Origin: Halothece sp. PCC 7418
GTDB lineage: Bacteria; Cyanobacteriota; Cyanobacteriia; Cyanobacteriales; Rubidibacteraceae
Direction of reading: 5' to 3'
DNA: 64,000 bases
Assembly (NCBI RefSeq): GCF_000317635.1
Contig: NC_019779.1
Span: forward strand, 3,658,001-3,722,000
The translations under genes were made by a program, and so were the position numbers. The notes under the pieces were generated by a model. The model was given only the letters and a program-made list of their open reading frames with translations. It made no database searches and had not been told where the DNA came from. Positions 53,801 to 62,289 of the stretch are shown one piece after another. Each line of letters opens with the position of its first letter. The first letter of the stretch is position 1.

Positions 53801-55588
53801 ATTACCACCCGTACCCTCTAAAATAACGTTACCTATTCCAGAAGCAGTAATCTGGGACTCCCCTTGAATATTAAGCCCACGATTATCAGAGCTAGTTGCA
53901 CTAAGACTTCCTTGTCCAAGGAGTTCAATATCACCATTTTCGGTTGTAATTTCAGAGGCATTACCTAAAAAGAGACCTGTATTACCATCACTACCATTGC
54001 CACCGGTTCCTTCGATAATAATCGTCCCATCATCTATACTGGAGATAACCGAGCCTTCTTCAATATTGACCCCACGAAGATTAGAACCGATACCCTCTCC
54101 ACCACGACCCATAACGGTGAGATTACCCCCCTCTGCTAAGATTTGAGCGGGATTTTCTGGGTCTCCATTTTGAATATCAACACCAATCGGCGAACTCTCT
54201 TGATTATCAGCACCTGCAAACCCTGTTCCTCTGATCGTGATATCGCCACCGCCAGACTTGAGTGTTCCTTGCATTTGAACGCCATTAATTAACTCTTCAC
54301 TCCCTACCGCAGGCGTTTCACGAGGAGTGGTTCCTCCGCCTAAGACAATTTCACCGCCATTAGAGTTAATCTGAGAACCAGGATTAATAACAATACCACC
54401 GCTATTATTCCCATCGCGATCAGAATTCAGAATCACATTGAAAGGAGAAGACTGTGATTCGATAGCATCACCAAAGACAGAAATGTTGCGATTTGCTTGT
54501 ACCTCTAAGGTTGTTTCATTATCGGCTTGGCTGATGATATTTGCCCCAATCAAGACATTTTCTTGGCTGTTGAGGGTCAGATCTCCATCAATAATCACTT
54601 CAGTATTGATGAAGAGATTGCTATCAGCCAAGAGATTGGCTTGACCAGAAGTTGCGTTTAGCTCACCTGGGACAATAGCACTTTCGTCTTGTGGAATAAC
54701 TACACCAGATTCAGTTTCGACAGAGCCATCATTGATATTGAGACCAGTTTCAATTCCTTCTCCAACAGTCAGTAATTGAGGCAAGTCTAAAGGTTGTATG
54801 GCAATAGGTTCACCGTTTCCTCCTTGGGGAATCGGTACTTCTAAACTGAGAATCCGCCCTTCTTGCGTAATTCTGACGCGACTTTCTCCGGGCACAACTG
54901 CAATCGAAATATTTCCTCCTGGTGCAGTCAAAGACCCCGTATTAACAACACTTCCTCCGGTTAAAGACAGGGTTTCTCCTTCTATCACTGCTAGATCACC
55001 AGCATTAATAATCGGACTGGCTAGATCCTGCTCAAACCGAAATGCTGTCGGGTTTCCAATCAAAGCACTGTACTCATTCGCACCAACTGCGCCAAATATC
55101 CCATTTTCAAATTCAATTCCTGTTGCCGTTGTTGCTGCAAAACTCCCAGTCAAATCGAGTTGAGCGTTGGGTCCAAAGATAATTCCTGCAGGATTCATGA
55201 GGAATAAATTGGAATTTCCTCCAGAAACCCGCAATAAGCCATTAATAATTGAGGGGTCTCCGCTAGTGACTCGGGAGAGAATATTGGCAATAGCTGGATC
55301 AGAAAGAAAATTGGCAATTTCAGACGCATCGAGTCCAAATTGTTCAAAACTATGAAATAAATTTTCACCAGAGACTGTTCCGCCATCAATATTAATCTGC
55401 TGTCGTCCATCTGGTGTTGCGATGGGATCTTGTATTTCTGTACCTGTACCATCCTCAGCAGGAATAATCCTCTGTGCTTTAGCATCTTTTGTGGAGACAA
55501 TGCCAAAAAAGGGGGCAATGATCAACAGCAGTAAGCTGAGACTCGTTTGACGTAACACCAAATCTATTTTAGATGGGAAAGCACGCAT
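50879..55588 (-). CDS. filamentous-haemagglutinin-type TpsA exoprotein with C-terminal CHAT protease domain
   Basis: 1569 residues. Signal peptide about 1-39 (ends AKA). The TPS secretion domain (about 40-190) has SGENLFHSFEQFGL, LLRVSGGNSNLFLMNPAGII and FAATTATGIEF. A long beta-helix-like repetitive region (about 190-1090) carries FHA-type repeats. The C-terminal part (about 1190-1569) is a CHAT caspase-like peptidase: the catalytic His is in IIHLATHANF (near 1413) and the catalytic Cys in LLTLSACRTVFGD (near 1454), with AGVKSVLGSLWQIDD and the FWSGFTIVGSPW end. Both catalytic residues are intact. It should be secreted by the adjacent TpsB. Whether the CHAT domain acts on the cell's own surface, on other cells or on the neighbouring repeat protein is unknown. 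Confidence 0.92.
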   Translation of the reverse strand: MRAFPSKIDLVLRQTSLSLLLLIIAPFFGIVSTKDAKAQRIIPAEDGTGTEIQDPIATPDGRQQINIDGGTVSGENLFHSFEQFGLDASEIANFLSDPAIANILSRVTSGDPSIINGLLRVSGGNSNLFLMNPAGIIFGPNAQLDLTGSFAATTATGIEFENGIFGAVGANEYSALIGNPTAFRFEQDLASPIINAGDLAVIEGETLSLTGGSVVNTGSLTAPGGNISIAVVPGESRVRITQEGRILSLEVPIPQGGNGEPIAIQPLDLPQLLTVGEGIETGLNINDGSVETESGVVIPQDESAIVPGELNATSGQANLLADSNLFINTEVIIDGDLTLNSQENVLIGANIISQADNETTLEVQANRNISVFGDAIESQSSPFNVILNSDRDGNNSGGIVINPGSQINSNGGEIVLGGGTTPRETPAVGSEELINGVQMQGTLKSGGGDITIRGTGFAGADNQESSPIGVDIQNGDPENPAQILAEGGNLTVMGRGGEGIGSNLRGVNIEEGSVISSIDDGTIIIEGTGGNGSDGNTGLFLGNASEITTENGDIELLGQGSLSATSSDNRGLNIQGESQITASGIGNVILEGTGGNGINNNIGIFLDNATIQTETGDIQGIGKGGLEATGNGNDGIFIFQESQLISSEGEVRLEARGGTNNSDSIEVISALFDAPLTLQTANGAINGTIEGENEITLNALDEEGIIELSADISTSSGAITINDAIVLSDDQTLTGDGITFKETVDSDSLESPRSLTLDTTDNGSTTFEESVGGEIPLNNLETNADGQTNLNGGEVNTTNNQIYNDPVILGADTTLNGNNITLNDTVDSNENTQQDLTVESSGTTTFGDRVGSKTPLDQLVTDANGETNLNGREVNTINNQTYNDPVTLGENTSIKGSNITFDADIDTNDEGIGLRIDAEQSLITEKIETNGGDVSLNADTEILTGAIVTNGGNVRLANTETISDARQETPRNPEDNNDIEVTYIDTEGGDVTVITERFFRVTETIDGNVSISSVGGGSVTINHGGDTNNPFIVGEPDLNNGTVGDITNLDFTIEEGVFPFTELEGNIGLISTRESDPDITNPDITNPETNPKSNIDGETAVNSDPTQLTPVSLTASRTILSNIEKESGVKAAVIYVRFTSVVEPIGNGETLESEPSGSLAAELAANSQTNTVPEEEASSLFEELEAESLTPYANYYPGIKASPSVVSAPQSTDQMEIVIVTADNEVTRTIVPNIKREAFKEVGLKLREEVLLNQYPGIVRLQKMRNKTHLEPAQILYNWMIKPVENQLEAQEIENLVFVLPSEFRLIPLATLHDGEQYLVQKGYSVGLAPALSMINGQYKKVQQAELLAMGTSEFPEIEGAILENELPAVPIELEEVVDDWGGVKFEGDQFSINQFNAVRRRNPYGIIHLATHANFTEFSPGSSYIRFYDDVLKLDQINQLNLKDVELLTLSACRTVFGDQNSELGFAGLAYRAGVKSVLGSLWQIDDAGTLAFMTQFYDQLDDENVAIKAEAVRQTQVQMIEGRIRIEGQQIITETEMINLPPESAPVQIDLSHPYFWSGFTIVGSPW

Positions 55589-55764
55589 AAATTTAAAACC
55601 TCACACAACAATCGCACTGGAGAAATTCAGTCAGAGTGATCACACAACGGTAAAAATCATTATATGATTGTGACTGATAACCCCGCAAGTTTGAGTAGAT
55701 ACCCTAGTTTGACCCCCCATGAAATTTTACGGTGATTCCTGTAAAAAAAATTTACAGAAGCTGG

Positions 55765-55828
55765 AGGGGGATTTTGTCTCCCCATCTCCCCACCTGAAGG
55801 TGATTTCAGGAGAATGAAACGACCCTGC
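55765..55828. repeat. 60-bp dispersed repeat, copy 3
   Basis: GGGGGATTTTG plus TCTCCCCATCTCCCCACCTG to GAATGAAACGACCCTGC, identical in core to 15710-15770. It lies between the FHA-CHAT start and the TVP38 stop. Confidence 0.85.
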
Positions 55829-55876
55829 CGTTAACCTCTGGTATAACGGGGGTCTTCTCGTTGCATTAAGATAAGA

Positions 55877-56578
55877 TCAAGGATTAGTTTCAGTTTCTAC
55901 TTTTTGGTTTAAGGCTTTTCGTGCAATTTTCGTAATATAAAAAGTCACGCCAACAATGGTAATCAAGACTAAAATCCGAATTGCCCATTCTACTGCTGAA
56001 GGAGTTTCGACATTTTCTGATGCTAACGTTGCCAAATTCTTCGCTAACGAACCCACATAAACATACATAATTGTTCCGGGCAAAATTCCCAACGTTCCAA
56101 TCACATAATCTCTCAAGGTTACTTTCGTTAAGCCATAGGCATAGTTGAGTAAATTAAATGGAAAAATAGGAGATAAGCGTGTTAAAAGAACAATTTTCAT
56201 TCCTTCTTCTGCAACCGCTTGGTCAATGGCTTTGAATTTAGGATTCCCTTCAATTCGTTTTTCAACCCAGCCCCTTGCCAGATATCTTCCCACTAAAAAG
56301 GCTAACGTTGCACCAATGGTCGCCCCAATAAAAACGAAAATTGATCCTTGAACAACACCAAAAACGACTCCAGCCCCAAGGGTTAAAATTGAAGCTGGGA
56401 AAAACAAAACCGCAGCAACAACATAAATGGCAATAAAGACAATAGCAGCAGCAGGACCAAGGCGATTAATCCACTCTAAAGCACTGGTTAAAATGTCTTG
56501 GAAATTAATAAAGCGAGTGGAAGCAACTAAAGCAGCAATAATCACAGCAATTCCTATATATTTCAGTTTTGAGTTCAT
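55877..56578 (-). CDS. TVP38/TMEM64 family membrane protein
   Basis: SNARE-associated/DedA-like integral membrane protein, 233 residues, with about five hydrophobic segments. Conserved features are ILTLGAGVVFGVVQGSIFVFIGATIGATLAF, the LARGWVEKRI helix, and LTRLSPIFPFNLLNYAYGLT followed by a GTLGILPGTIMYVYVGS re-entrant motif. Function in cyanobacteria is not established. It follows the ArsS-like gene by 23 bases on the same strand, likely one operon. Confidence 0.9.
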   Translation of the reverse strand: MNSKLKYIGIAVIIAALVASTRFINFQDILTSALEWINRLGPAAAIVFIAIYVVAAVLFFPASILTLGAGVVFGVVQGSIFVFIGATIGATLAFLVGRYLARGWVEKRIEGNPKFKAIDQAVAEEGMKIVLLTRLSPIFPFNLLNYAYGLTKVTLRDYVIGTLGILPGTIMYVYVGSLAKNLATLASENVETPSAVEWAIRILVLITIVGVTFYITKIARKALNQKVETETNP

Positions 56579-56601
56579 GGTAACTCCCTAGATTAGACAC
56601 A

Positions 56602-57612
56602 TTAAGCTAGTAACGCGCCCCCACAACTCGAACCGCTTCCTGCTGTGCAACCATAACAGTAAGGGCGAGTTTGAATGGTTTTAATAATATCGAGATCATT
56701 CAAGTCCAATAGTGTTTTAAGGGTTATATTTTCCCCAGTTACTGTTTTGGCAGGAACATTTTCCATCTGGTTAAAATCGCAATCATAAATCTTTCCCAGA
56801 TAATCGACAGATAGTTCATTCCGACACATGACACTCGGAACAGTTTCAGGATTATAGTTGTCTTCTAAAAATTTGAGATAAGATTGATGTAATTGATAAC
56901 GGTGCAAAAAGTCTTTAATGCGTCCAATCGGGAGATTGGTAATCGTAAATAAGTTATTAAATTGAATCCCGAAATGCTCGTATAAATAATGCTTGTAATC
57001 TTGTTCTAGTTTCTCTTGTTGTGGAGGTAAACTAAATTGTTTTTCGCTAATCGGCACAGGAGGATTATAAACTAAATCAAGGATTAAATTAGGATCTTGA
57101 CCGTAACCGAGTTGATTGAGCCATTGCAATGCTTTAACGGAATTATTATAAACCCCAGCCCCCCGTTGTTGATCGACATTATCTTCTAAATAACAGGGCA
57201 AAGAGGCAACAATTCGAGTTTGATAATTGGCGCAATATTTCGGAATGTCTTCATAGCCTTGTTCAAAATAAATGGTTAGATTAGAACGCACAATCACTTC
57301 TTTATTTTGTGCTCTTGCTGCTTCGACAAGGGGACGAAAACCATAGTTCATTTCTGGTGCGCCACCCGTCAAATCAACAGTTTCAATTTGAGGAAAGCGA
57401 TTGATTATTTCGATGATTTGATCACAGACTTCTGGGGAGAGTTCTTCAGTTCGTTTCGGACTAGCTTCCACATGACAATGTGTACAAGCTAAGTTACATT
57501 TTCGTCCTAAATTGATTTGTAAAACCTGAATTTTATTTTTAGTAAGAGGGCTCTCAATTTTTTCTGCAAAGGGGGTAATAAGATTATTATTTTTGAGATT
57601 AGCTGTGACCAA
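56602..57612 (-). CDS. arsS: radical SAM protein, ArsS (arsenosugar biosynthesis) family
   Basis: Radical SAM enzyme of the ArsS/DUF3641 type, proposed to attach the 5'-deoxyadenosyl group to methylated arsenic in arsenosugar synthesis. 336 residues from TTG 57612. The cluster motif is CNLACTHCHVE (CxxxCxxC) with DLTGGAPEMN just after. The C-terminal PYCYGCTAGSGSSCGGALLA has the extra cysteines of the DUF3641 tail. The start is TTG with AAGGAG six bases upstream. A longer open frame runs on into a dispersed repeat at 57639-57695 and would add repeat-encoded residues, so it is rejected. The methyltransferase arsM is not nearby. The substrate is inferred from family only. Confidence 0.88.
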   Translation of the reverse strand: MVTANLKNNNLITPFAEKIESPLTKNKIQVLQINLGRKCNLACTHCHVEASPKRTEELSPEVCDQIIEIINRFPQIETVDLTGGAPEMNYGFRPLVEAARAQNKEVIVRSNLTIYFEQGYEDIPKYCANYQTRIVASLPCYLEDNVDQQRGAGVYNNSVKALQWLNQLGYGQDPNLILDLVYNPPVPISEKQFSLPPQQEKLEQDYKHYLYEHFGIQFNNLFTITNLPIGRIKDFLHRYQLHQSYLKFLEDNYNPETVPSVMCRNELSVDYLGKIYDCDFNQMENVPAKTVTGENITLKTLLDLNDLDIIKTIQTRPYCYGCTAGSGSSCGGALLA

Positions 57613-57617
57613 TTTTA

Positions 57618-57624
57618 TCTCCTT
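57618..57624 (-). promoter_or_regulatory. ribosome binding site deciding the arsS TTG start
   Basis: AAGGAGA on the minus strand, six bases before TTG 57612. It selects the TTG over upstream candidates inside the repeat. Confidence 0.6.
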
Positions 57625-57638
57625 ATATTTAATCAGTA

Positions 57639-57695
57639 TATAGCGTTTCCTAGTTGGTTGAGGACAGTGACCAGTGACCAAAGAACGAAGAACGA
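57639..57695. repeat. MITE-like repeat family A, short copy (copy 5)
   Basis: The left end TATAGCGTTTCCTAGTTGG and TTGAGG are followed at once by ACAGTGACCAGTGACC and AAAGAAC/GAAGAAC heptamers; the middle is lost. It lies just upstream of arsS. Confidence 0.75.
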
Positions 57696-57762
57696 AGAAC
57701 TAATGACAATTATATTAAATCGGGAGGAGATGAGTTTTTCCTGAGATATGAGTTAGACTTGA

Positions 57763-58863
57763 CTAATGGCTGATATTCTTGGCAAGTGCAACGCAGGTGC
57801 TAAAATCTGCATCTGTTTTTAGAGCTTGCTGATTGATATGAGTGGCACAGGCGCGATAGCCTTGCTGTTGTAGGGTTGCAATAAGCCGATCGCGCGGAGG
57901 CAAATCTAATTGTCCCACTTGCCCAATCTTTTGGAGGGAATAAAAGTAGGGGACGACATCTGCTTCCTGTTGCATGATTTCGAGTAAACTCACCCGTTGC
58001 GTCCATCTCCAAGCATCCGCAAGCGAGATCATTGATTTTAGAGTAGCGCGATCGTGGAGTGCGCCCAACCATAGAGGGCCACTAACGACTAATCGTTGGC
58101 TATCTTGGGGACACAAGGCTTTCCCTAACTGTCGCCAGCGCACAGTTTGATAATGTCCACAGTGATGACAATAGCCCAGCCAACCATAATTTTCTGTCGT
58201 GAGTTGAGGTTTTGACACAAACCGCATCATCACCCGATAGGTTTCTCCAGTAAAGTAAGCAAAAACAGGCTTGACCCCTCGCCCTTGACTCGCTGCTTGC
58301 TGCTGAAGACGACCCATAATCATCCGTAACCCTTGTTCATGGGCAGCAGGATGAGATCGAGCATAAGCCCCATAATACTTTAAACTGTTTTCTGGAGCAT
58401 TACCTGTCACCGAGCGTCCGTCGGTACTAGTGAGATAGACCAAGCCTCCCAGCTTAGTTCCCCACAAGATTGTAGAAAGATAGGGAGTCAACGCACCAAA
58501 GGCATCAAGATCAATGAGATCATAAAAATCAGAACGGTAATAGCAATCAAAGAAGATCCGATTCGCATCCGTATGGGTAATTTGATATTGTGAGGGCTTA
58601 AGGTACTGCTCTAAATTTGCCTTGAGAATCGGCGCAACCTCATGGTTGGCTTCATTTGCCCAAACCCAGTCTGAACCTGCTTCTAAGAGGTAACGTAAGG
58701 CTCTGATGCCACATCCTGACATGGCATCCAACACCCGCAAGCGACCCGTTTGTTGTCGTTGAACCGTTGCAGCGAGAACGCCTAAATCTCTGACCACTAC
58801 AGTGGCGGGACGATAAAAGGTATTACCGATCTTAAAGGTTATATTTCTTTCTTGAAACAACAC
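57763..58863 (-). CDS. trm1: tRNA (guanine-N2)-dimethyltransferase, Trm1 family
   Basis: SAM-dependent enzyme that makes N2,N2-dimethylguanosine at tRNA G26 in eukaryotes and archaea (also G27 in Aquifex). 366 residues. It opens with ITFKIGNTFYRPATVVVRDLGV, carries the SAM motif RVLDAMSGCGIRALRYLLE and the catalytic DLDAFGALTPYLSTILW, and has a zinc-like CHHCGHYQTVRW segment. Trm1 is rare in bacteria, known mainly from Aquifex and cyanobacteria. Confidence 0.92.
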   Translation of the reverse strand: MLFQERNITFKIGNTFYRPATVVVRDLGVLAATVQRQQTGRLRVLDAMSGCGIRALRYLLEAGSDWVWANEANHEVAPILKANLEQYLKPSQYQITHTDANRIFFDCYYRSDFYDLIDLDAFGALTPYLSTILWGTKLGGLVYLTSTDGRSVTGNAPENSLKYYGAYARSHPAAHEQGLRMIMGRLQQQAASQGRGVKPVFAYFTGETYRVMMRFVSKPQLTTENYGWLGYCHHCGHYQTVRWRQLGKALCPQDSQRLVVSGPLWLGALHDRATLKSMISLADAWRWTQRVSLLEIMQQEADVVPYFYSLQKIGQVGQLDLPPRDRLIATLQQQGYRACATHINQQALKTDADFSTCVALAKNISH

Positions 58864-58883
58864 ATCAAATGGCTGATTTAAAA

Positions 58884-59459
58884 CTATTCCCGACGAGACA
58901 GAGAATTATGATGGAATACATCAGACACAGACAGACTCAGGGTTCTTAAACCTGCTGGAATCGGTAGGGAATCATCGTTTTCTTTGAGATCGGGTTGTTC
59001 CTCTTTCGGAAAGGTCATGACTTTTTGTTCGTGAACATCAACCAACCATCCCATTTGTGATCCTCTTTTTAAGCAGAGTAAAATATTATTCATGATGCGG
59101 GTTGAATTGTCTTCGGGTGAGGCAAATTCAATAATCCAATTGGGAATTAAAGCACGGTTTCGCACCAAGTTCCCCTTCTCATCAACTGGCAAATTATTCC
59201 AATTAAACACACTAATATCTGGAACAATGGAATAATTTTCAAACGTACAGCGTAAATCCGTAAAAGCAACTGCTGTTTTTTGTCGCTTTCCCGTTTGATT
59301 AATCTGATCCAACAGACGATTTAAAACCCTTTCTTGTTTTCCTTTCAGGCGAGGCTTTTGGTAAAGTTTTCCCGCAATATATTCCCGTGCGGGTTGAATT
59401 TCTGGATAGTTTAAAAAGTCTTGTAACGACAAATGAGAAGGGCTTTGAATGGGAGGCAT
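58884..59459 (-). CDS. Uma2 family (PD-(D/E)XK nuclease-like) protein
   Basis: 191 residues, DUF820/Uma2. Motifs: SLQDFLNYPEIQPAREYIAGKLYQKP, the central FTDLRCTFENYSIVPDISVFNW (Asp) and LIPNWIIEFASPEDNSTRIMNNI (Glu). It is a distinct subgroup from the gene at 41641 (little similarity outside the motifs). Its ATG is 193 bases from the divergent DUF3172-like gene. Function unknown. Confidence 0.86.
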   Translation of the reverse strand: MPPIQSPSHLSLQDFLNYPEIQPAREYIAGKLYQKPRLKGKQERVLNRLLDQINQTGKRQKTAVAFTDLRCTFENYSIVPDISVFNWNNLPVDEKGNLVRNRALIPNWIIEFASPEDNSTRIMNNILLCLKRGSQMGWLVDVHEQKVMTFPKEEQPDLKENDDSLPIPAGLRTLSLSVSDVFHHNSLSRRE

Positions 59460-59511
59460 AAAGAATGACCAGAGGAAACGAGAGTCGGTGCGGATTTATT
59501 CTATCAGACTT

Positions 59512-59563
59512 CGTCAGTCATCCGTACTCTGCTGTGAGATGACGAAGCCTGCGGATGACCGTT
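59512..59563. repeat. dispersed ~50 bp repeat, copy 2
   Basis: GTCATCCGTACTCTGCTGTG to CGGATGACCGTTGGTCA matches 8323-8372. GTCATCCG and CGGATGAC at its ends form an 8-bp inverted repeat, so this copy looks closer to an intact element. It lies in the divergent promoter region. Confidence 0.7.
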
Positions 59564-59652
59564 GGTCAGTAGAGGCAACCAATCTTGTCGCCACTATTAT
59601 TAAAATGGAAATAACATTTCTCACACCTCATTTATCCAGACTAACAACAAAT

Positions 59653-60213
59653 ATGGCGCGAAAAACACGCAGAAGCACAACAACCTCCAGTCGCTACTAT
59701 GACGAGTCTCCTCGCAGTTCAGGGTCTTCTCAATCGCCCTTCAATGCGACTTATTGGGCAATTATTGGCGCAGTATTGATTATTGGCATTGGTTTGGGGA
59801 TGACCTTCAGTTCTGCAACCAATCTCAATACTGAAAACGTTACTTCTACCGTCGCTATTGATCGCAGTGTTCCTAACCCTGAGTTTTGTGCACAATATGG
59901 CGCAAGTGCGGTGGTGACTGATATGCGCGTCTATATGAGTTTAAGTCCCTTTAGTGTCTATGTAACGCAGCCGAAAATGGTTCCTGGTTGTGTGATGCGT
60001 CGAACCAACTGGTCAATTTTAGAAGATCAAAATTTAGTCAGCAGAGAACAAGTCCGAGACTGTAAAAATCGGATGAATACCTTTGCCTTTACGGGGAAAC
60101 TAGAGGATTCCCCTGAAGTTAATTGTGTTTATCAGAATGATTCGGCTGGTAAGTTCTTCCGTAATAATGGCAATGGTGGCTTTGTACCCAGTCCAGAACG
60201 AGATGACTTCTAA
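59653..60213 (+). CDS. conserved cyanobacterial membrane-anchored protein (DUF3172-like)
   Basis: 186 residues from ATG 59653. A basic, Ser/Thr-rich head (MARKTRRSTTTSSRYY) is followed by one membrane helix (YWAIIGAVLIIGIGLGMTFS, about 36-55) and an extracytoplasmic domain with NPEFCAQYGASAVVTDMRV, MVPGCVMRRTNWSIL, DCKNRMNTFAFTG and VNCVYQND. The four cysteines may form disulfides. I recall this as a protein family conserved in cyanobacteria (DUF3172) of unknown function. Longer upstream starts would add residues encoded by a dispersed repeat and are less likely. It is convergent with argS. Confidence 0.8.
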   Translation: MARKTRRSTTTSSRYYDESPRSSGSSQSPFNATYWAIIGAVLIIGIGLGMTFSSATNLNTENVTSTVAIDRSVPNPEFCAQYGASAVVTDMRVYMSLSPFSVYVTQPKMVPGCVMRRTNWSILEDQNLVSREQVRDCKNRMNTFAFTGKLEDSPEVNCVYQNDSAGKFFRNNGNGGFVPSPERDDF

Positions 60214-60222
60214 AATTGACGC

Positions 60223-60247
60223 TCCAACGGCAAGTACGTTGGATTCT
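60223..60247 (+). terminator. possible terminator between DUF3172-like gene and argS
   Basis: TCCAACG and CGTTGGA form a 7-bp stem with a 7-base loop followed by TTCTT. A weak T run makes this uncertain. Confidence 0.35.
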
Positions 60248-60338
60248 TAATTCATCGAGACAGCTTACAATTTCCACCAAACGAGTCCTTTCAGTCTCAG
60301 AGGGCGATCTCTCAAAAAGCCTAAATTATCTCCTGTTT

Positions 60339-62093
60339 TTACATCCGTTCTAAAACCTCAATTCCCAGTAAGGATAAGCCGAGTTTGAGAGTACGGGCGG
60401 TTAAGTCCGCTAGCATTAAACGAGAAGTACGTTTCGGTTCTTCGGCTTGTAGAACGGGACAGCGATCATAGAATTGATTGAATTTTTGGGAGAGTTCAAA
60501 GAGATATTGACACAAGCGGTTGGGAAGCAAGTCTTTTTCCACTTCTTTGAGAATATCGCTAAGTTGCAGGATATGTTTGGCTAAAACAAATTCGCTGTCA
60601 TCTTCTAAGGAAAGGCTTTGATTCGCGAGGGTGGTGAAATCAATATTCCCTTTACGGCTAATTCCTTGCACACGCACATAAGCATAAAGCAGATAAGGGG
60701 CGGTATTTCCTTGGAGGGCTAACATTTTGTCATAACTGAACACATAGTTGCTGGTGCGGTTACGACTGAGATCAGCATATTTAACGGCGCTGATGCCAAC
60801 AACACGGGCGGTTTTTTGAATGAATTCTTCGCTTTCACTCCGCCCTTCTTGGGCAAAGCGTTTTTCTAAATCTTGGCGCGATCGCGCGATCGCTTCATCC
60901 AATAAATCTCGCAACCGTACCGTTTCCCCTGATCGCGTTTTCAGTTTTTTCCCATCTTCCCCCTGTACTAAGCCAAAGGGAACATGAACCAATTCCACAG
61001 TTTCGGGAACCCAGCCCGCCCGTTTTGCCACTTGAAACACCTGTGCGAAGTGATTAGACTGCCCAGCATCCGTCACATAAATAATGCGTTGCGCCCCATC
61101 TTCCCGAATGCGATAGCGAATGGCAGCTAAATCAGTTGTCGCGTAGTTATAACCGCCGTCACTTTTCTGGACAATCAAGGGTAAACGTTCTCCCGATTTG
61201 TTACTAAAGCCCTCTAGAAAGACACATTTTGCGGATTGGTCTTCTTCTAATAACCCCGTTTTTTCCAATTCTTGCACCACATCGGATAAAAAGGGATTAT
61301 AAAACGACTCACCGCGTTCGGTTAATTCGACATCCAACAAATCATAAATGACCTGAAATTCTCGTCTTGATTGTTCACAAAGCAATTTCCATGCTTGAAC
61401 GCTGGTTTCTTCTCCTCGTTGCAGTTTCACCACTTCTTCCCGCGCTGTTTTCTGGAACTGTTCATCCTCATCAAACCGCTTTTTGGCATCTCGATACAGA
61501 GACACTAAGTCTCCGATTGCTAGCACATCTGCTTTCGTCAAGGCTTCGGGATAGGCTTCTCGTAAATATGCAATCAACATTCCAAACTGCGTTCCCCAGT
61601 CACCAACATGATTGAGGCGTAAAACATCATGACCGCGAAACTCTAAAATCCGAGCGATACAATCTCCGATAATAGTAGAACGCAAATGTCCCACGTGCAT
61701 TTCTTTGGCGATATTGGGACTGGAAAAATCAACAATGACCCGTTGGGGGGTTTCTGCTTTTTCCGCACCGAGTTGGCTATCTTGCGCGATCGTTTGCAGA
61801 AGATTCTGTAAGGCGGTGGGTTTGAGTCTTAAATTAATAAAACCGGGTCCGGCAATTTCGGGGGGGTCGCATAATTCAGAAATATCGAGATGATCAATAA
61901 TTTGCTGGGCGGTATCTCTCGGCTTTTGTTTTAATTGTTTCGCCAGAGAAAGAGCAACATTCGATTGATAATCGCCAAATTCTGGTTTTGCTGCGGGAAC
62001 GACTAACGGATCAGTCTCAGCGTAGTCTTCACCAAAGGCGTTAACAAGGGCTTGAGAAAAAGATTGTCGCAGTTGTTCAAGTAAAGAATACAT
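60339..62093 (-). CDS. argS: arginyl-tRNA synthetase
   Basis: Charges tRNA-Arg. Class I aminoacyl-tRNA synthetase, 584 residues, standard length. An N-terminal tRNA-binding (Add-1) domain is followed by the HIGH motif as [12 protein letters not shown], the KMSK-equivalent [15 protein letters not shown], and the DALR anticodon-binding domain ([20 protein letters not shown]). Nothing unusual. It begins just downstream (in its own sense) of a dispersed repeat. Confidence 0.98.
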   Translation of the reverse strand: MYSLLEQLRQSFSQALVNAFGEDYAETDPLVVPAAKPEFGDYQSNVALSLAKQLKQKPRDTAQQIIDHLDISELCDPPEIAGPGFINLRLKPTALQNLLQTIAQDSQLGAEKAETPQRVIVDFSSPNIAKEMHVGHLRSTIIGDCIARILEFRGHDVLRLNHVGDWGTQFGMLIAYLREAYPEALTKADVLAIGDLVSLYRDAKKRFDEDEQFQKTAREEVVKLQRGEETSVQAWKLLCEQSRREFQVIYDLLDVELTERGESFYNPFLSDVVQELEKTGLLEEDQSAKCVFLEGFSNKSGERLPLIVQKSDGGYNYATTDLAAIRYRIREDGAQRIIYVTDAGQSNHFAQVFQVAKRAGWVPETVELVHVPFGLVQGEDGKKLKTRSGETVRLRDLLDEAIARSRQDLEKRFAQEGRSESEEFIQKTARVVGISAVKYADLSRNRTSNYVFSYDKMLALQGNTAPYLLYAYVRVQGISRKGNIDFTTLANQSLSLEDDSEFVLAKHILQLSDILKEVEKDLLPNRLCQYLFELSQKFNQFYDRCPVLQAEEPKRTSRLMLADLTARTLKLGLSLLGIEVLERM

Positions 62094-62096
62094 AAT

Positions 62097-62194
62097 ATTT
62101 GTTCTTTGTTATTTGTTATTTGTTGGTTGTTAATCAATGAACCATGAACATCCACCGACTCGCTTGGTACCTCAACCAACTAGGAAACGCTATA
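62097..62194. repeat. MITE-like repeat family A, copy 6 (one end missing)
   Basis: TTTGTTC/TTTGTTA heptamers, GGTTGTTAATCAATGAACC, CATCCACCGACTCGC and the end sequence CCAACTAGGAAACGCTATA. It lies between dnaE-C and argS and resembles the 12992 copy with a shorter heptamer tract. Confidence 0.75.
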
Positions 62195-62289
62195 AAGATC
62201 AAGGTTAAGAGGGAGGAAATTGAAACTCCTTTCTCTCCTAACCTTATGAGTTGACTGGTCACTGGTCACTGCTTAACGATTCTACTACA

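Noticed and set aside
57613..57681. N-terminal extension of the ArsS-like protein (MVTGHCPQPTRKRYILIKYKE)
   Set aside because: The extra residues are largely encoded by the family A repeat end, and a TTG with AAGGAG at the right distance gives the expected family start.
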